Shown: one piece after another, positions 61,828 to 64,000 of the stretch
Numbering within the stretch: the first letter of the stretch is position 1
Layout of the letters: every line of letters begins with the position of its first letter
Origin: Ectobius pallidus
Lineage: Eukaryota; Arthropoda; Insecta; Blattodea; Ectobiidae
Assembly (NCBI GenBank): GCA_964059195.1
Contig: CAXKWD010000005.1
Location: 145,105,686-145,169,685 of the forward strand
DNA length: 64,000 nucleotides
Reading direction: 5' to 3'
The notes under the pieces: model-generated
Told to the model about the DNA's origin: nothing
The model's database searches: none
What the model saw: only the letters and a program-made list of their open reading frames with translations
Translations under genes and position numbers: made by a program

Positions 61828-61837
61828 CGGACGGACG

Positions 61838-61869
<32 letters not shown>

Positions 61870-61877
61870 GACAGACA
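61828..61877. repeat. (GGAC)n/(AGAC)n microsatellite
   Basis: Tetranucleotide tract inside the 3' end of family A. Confidence 0.9.
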
Positions 61878-62142
61878 TTTTTCGTCCCCCACACAATCTC
61901 ATAAAGTACCATACTGGCACTTAATAACGTATACATTATTACCACTATCTTTACCACAACAATTGCGTGAAAGCATAATTGTAAGATTAATACAACAATA
62001 ATTTATGTTAAATTGTTAGGATTTTTGATCAGATAATACGGTTACGGTTGTCATTCATGGAAACAAAATAGTCCATTCCAATTTTTGTATTTTTTTTTTA
62101 AATCAATCCTATGATTCACTGATTAATTTACTGGAATGTATA

Positions 62143-62777
62143 TACGAGGGCCGTCCACGAAGTAAGTTTCCCTGGGGCCGTTTACAGAAACAAAACACAA
62201 TTTCGTAGAAATATTTATTGCAATAGATACAACAAATGTTCAGCTATTTTTCAACATGTTCACCACCGGAATTGAGACATTTATCATACCTTGGGACCAA
62301 CTTTTGAGCTCTTGTGTAGTAGAAGTATGCCGCCTGGGATTTGAACCATTGTGTAATAACCTCCGTTTCTCTGTCAATCCCTACCATTCTGTGTCATTCA
62401 CTGTCATTTCTTGAGGGGTAGGAAAATATGAAAATCTCTGGGTGCGCGGTCCGAGCTGTAGGGTGGAGTCTTCAACACCTCCCTGCAAGTCTCCTGCAAA
62501 AGTTCGGACCTCGCTCTCAGTTATTTCCATCCTTTCCTACACCTCAAGAAATGACAGGGAATGGCAGAGAGGAGGAGATGTTTGTCACACAGTGGTTCAA
62601 ATCCCTGGCGGCAGACTTGTGCAATATGAAACTTGTCCACGGTAGGAGAAATGTTTCAATTCCCGTGACAAATATGTCACTTGCTGTATCTATTGGAATA
62701 TATAAATGTGCACAAAATTGTGTGTTTTTTTTCAGTAAACTGCCACAGGGAAACTTACTTTATGGACGCGACTCGTA
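62143..62777. mobile_element. Mariner-derived fold-back element, near-complete palindrome
   Basis: Ends TACGAGGGCCGTCCACGAAG and the inverse of TACGAGTCGCGTCCATAAAG lead into AGTAAGTTTCCCTG on both sides. The arms (about 315 and 275 bp) are inverted copies of the transposase 3' region, leaving about 45 bp of unpaired centre. The left arm on minus reads 'LVPRYDKCLNSGGEHVEK' plus stop, a mariner transposase C-terminus. No catalytic core. Confidence 0.85.
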
Positions 62778-63349
62778 ATTCAACAAAAAACATTATTCCC
62801 TGGAATGTTCTATCATTATCATAAAGAATTTTACTTGTTAATAAATCCTTGTTTGCTCTGGTCGCTCTATATAAGGCCAGACATATTCGTCATATCACCT
62901 AGTGCGAACTCTAATCATGAACTGCCATATGTGCTATGGCGTCTCAGTGGGAGCTTAAACCCGTTCTGCCTTTCTCATAATGCCCTTGATGAAGAACACA
63001 ACAACAATAACCTATTCTTCACTCAATGGAATGCCACTACTCTCTATTGTTCCTTAAAAGAACACAGTTAGCTGTACGGTAGATTTATACAGTGACATCT
63101 TGATAATAGGAAATTAAATATTAAACCGCTTCCAAAATATGTGGTCATGCCTTTAAAAAAAACACACTCCAAAATCTCGCCCAAACTCCAGGTTTAGTAG
63201 TGTACAGTCCTCAGTGACCAATACTGTCTCGCCAATGCCACTTTATAAAACGACATATGTTGTAACGAGCTTTACGTCTACATTTTAAACCTTCAAGTAA
63301 ATCCTACCTTATTTTAGAAGAGAAAAATCACACTTAAAAAAAAAAAAAT

Positions 63350-63575
63350 TGTTTTCTAGCTAATCCCTTCAGAGCTGAACGTCTATACAATATTTATGTA
63401 ACCAATCGTCAAGTGAAACCGTCAATGTTTGAAATCAAAGAGGAAAATATTAGTAGAAAGCTGATTTTCATAGATGGCAACTGTTACGCGGGGATAAAAA
63501 TCCTCACATTTCACATAAATAATACTTTATTCATCTTATGTCTCTGCTTTTACAGGTTTTTTTTGGGGGGGGGGT
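63350..63575. other. Poly-A and G-run sequence, otherwise featureless
   Basis: A short A-run ends near 63351 and a GGGGGGGGGG run lies near 63566; no inverted ends were found around them. Confidence 0.4.
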
Positions 63576-63639
63576 GACGAATTTATACGTCAATAGTAAT
63601 TTTGATGGTATGTTTTAGTTAATGTGATTTATTATCTTC

Positions 63640-64000
63640 CTAGCAGGTGCCCGCAGGTCGCCTGCGATAGTAAATTATTCAAAAATTTATAATTAAGAGC
63701 AAAGTTATTAAAACATTATATTTATTAACACTTACACGCGAATTATTCATAAACTAAACGATTGATAATTATTATGAAACTCCTAAATTCCGACTTTGGA
63801 GTGCATTCCACAATTAGAAAGCACCGCCTGGGAAAAAAAGACCTCAGATTCGAGTTCTCTAGCCCAGAAAACCCATGCAAATTGAGTTCCGTCCAAATCG
63901 ATCAATGTTAGCCCATTTAGGCCTAATCCATTATCTGTCTTCCGTCTAGGTTGAAAATTTCAGGTGTCTGTATGTTTTGACATCATAGACAAATGAATCG
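63640..64000 (+). repeat. Repeat family E, copy 4 (runs off the window)
   Basis: CTAGCAGGTGCCCGCAGG, ACATTATATTTATTAACACT and AAAGACCTCAGATTCGAG match copies 2 and 3. It ends at ACAAATGAATCG, also seen in copy 2 at 39505. Confidence 0.65.

Larger units (their letters stand above)
60522..61927 (+). repeat. Repeat family A, copy 7 (expanded, composite)
   Basis: The longest family A copy. It carries the same internal SINE relic as copy 2 (60680-60870). Its 3' module is present as five diverged tandem units starting near 61041, 61186, 61344, 61505 and 61676, and it ends in a (GGAC)n(GACA)n tract and CTGGCACTTAATA. Confidence 0.75.

Noticed and set aside
62428..62778. 116-codon open frame
   Set aside because: It spans the centre and right arm of the mariner fold-back element in a non-transposase frame.

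Overview
The window is AT-rich eukaryotic nuclear DNA, most likely from a hemimetabolous insect with a large, repeat-laden genome. Four things point there: tRNA-derived SINEs with 13-15 bp target-site duplications, many hAT/mariner/PIF-type miniature transposons, an insect-type endonuclease/RT LINE tail, and TATA/initiator promoters followed at once by short signal-peptide exons. A blattodean-like source is a guess. No prokaryotic operon, genuine tRNA or rRNA gene, or CRISPR array was seen.

Host genes are few. The best is a three-exon plus-strand gene (TATA 37493, coding exons 37583-37627, 38741-38768, 43538-44289). Its phases join exactly (0, then 1). It predicts a secreted 274-residue protein with a Tyr/Gly/Pro-rich N-terminal half, an 88-residue tract of about eleven RP(V/I)(I/F)-RPY(V/L/I) octads, and a hydrophobic Cys-containing tail. 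A second promoter plus signal-peptide exon lies on the minus strand at 6871-6990; its later exons were not found. Two further orphan exon candidates are 17538-17633 (-) and 34534-34702 (-). The latter has a partial, inverted, in-frame relative at 34969-35040.

The rest is mobile-element debris. 0-3 kb: SINEs and a SINE nested in repeat family A. 7.5-12.5 kb: family A copies, a hAT MITE, LINE RT remnants split by a MITE. 12.9-20.7 kb: family E and D repeats, several MITEs, diverged tandem repeats. 24.8-26.7 kb: a TTAA-flanked fold-back element and two hAT MITEs. 30-36 kb: tandem repeats, SINEs, family D. 37.5-44.3 kb: the secreted repeat-protein gene, its introns carrying a hAT MITE, a family E copy and a full-length SINE. 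44.6-48.4 kb: a hAT MITE, a mariner fold-back element, a PIF-like MITE. 51-55.4 kb: family E, a MITE, a tandemly expanded SINE, an A-rich degenerate repeat. 60.5-64 kb: a family A copy with five internal tandem units, a second mariner fold-back element, and a family E copy cut by the window edge.

The genes do not form an obvious pathway. Apart from the repeat-protein gene, the most interesting material is structural. Two independent mariners have become near-complete palindromes. Repeat family A appears to have multiplied after capturing SINEs. The octamer TAGGCCTA occurs at least 16 times, far above chance, and the AGGCCT core is also what encodes the RP repeats.
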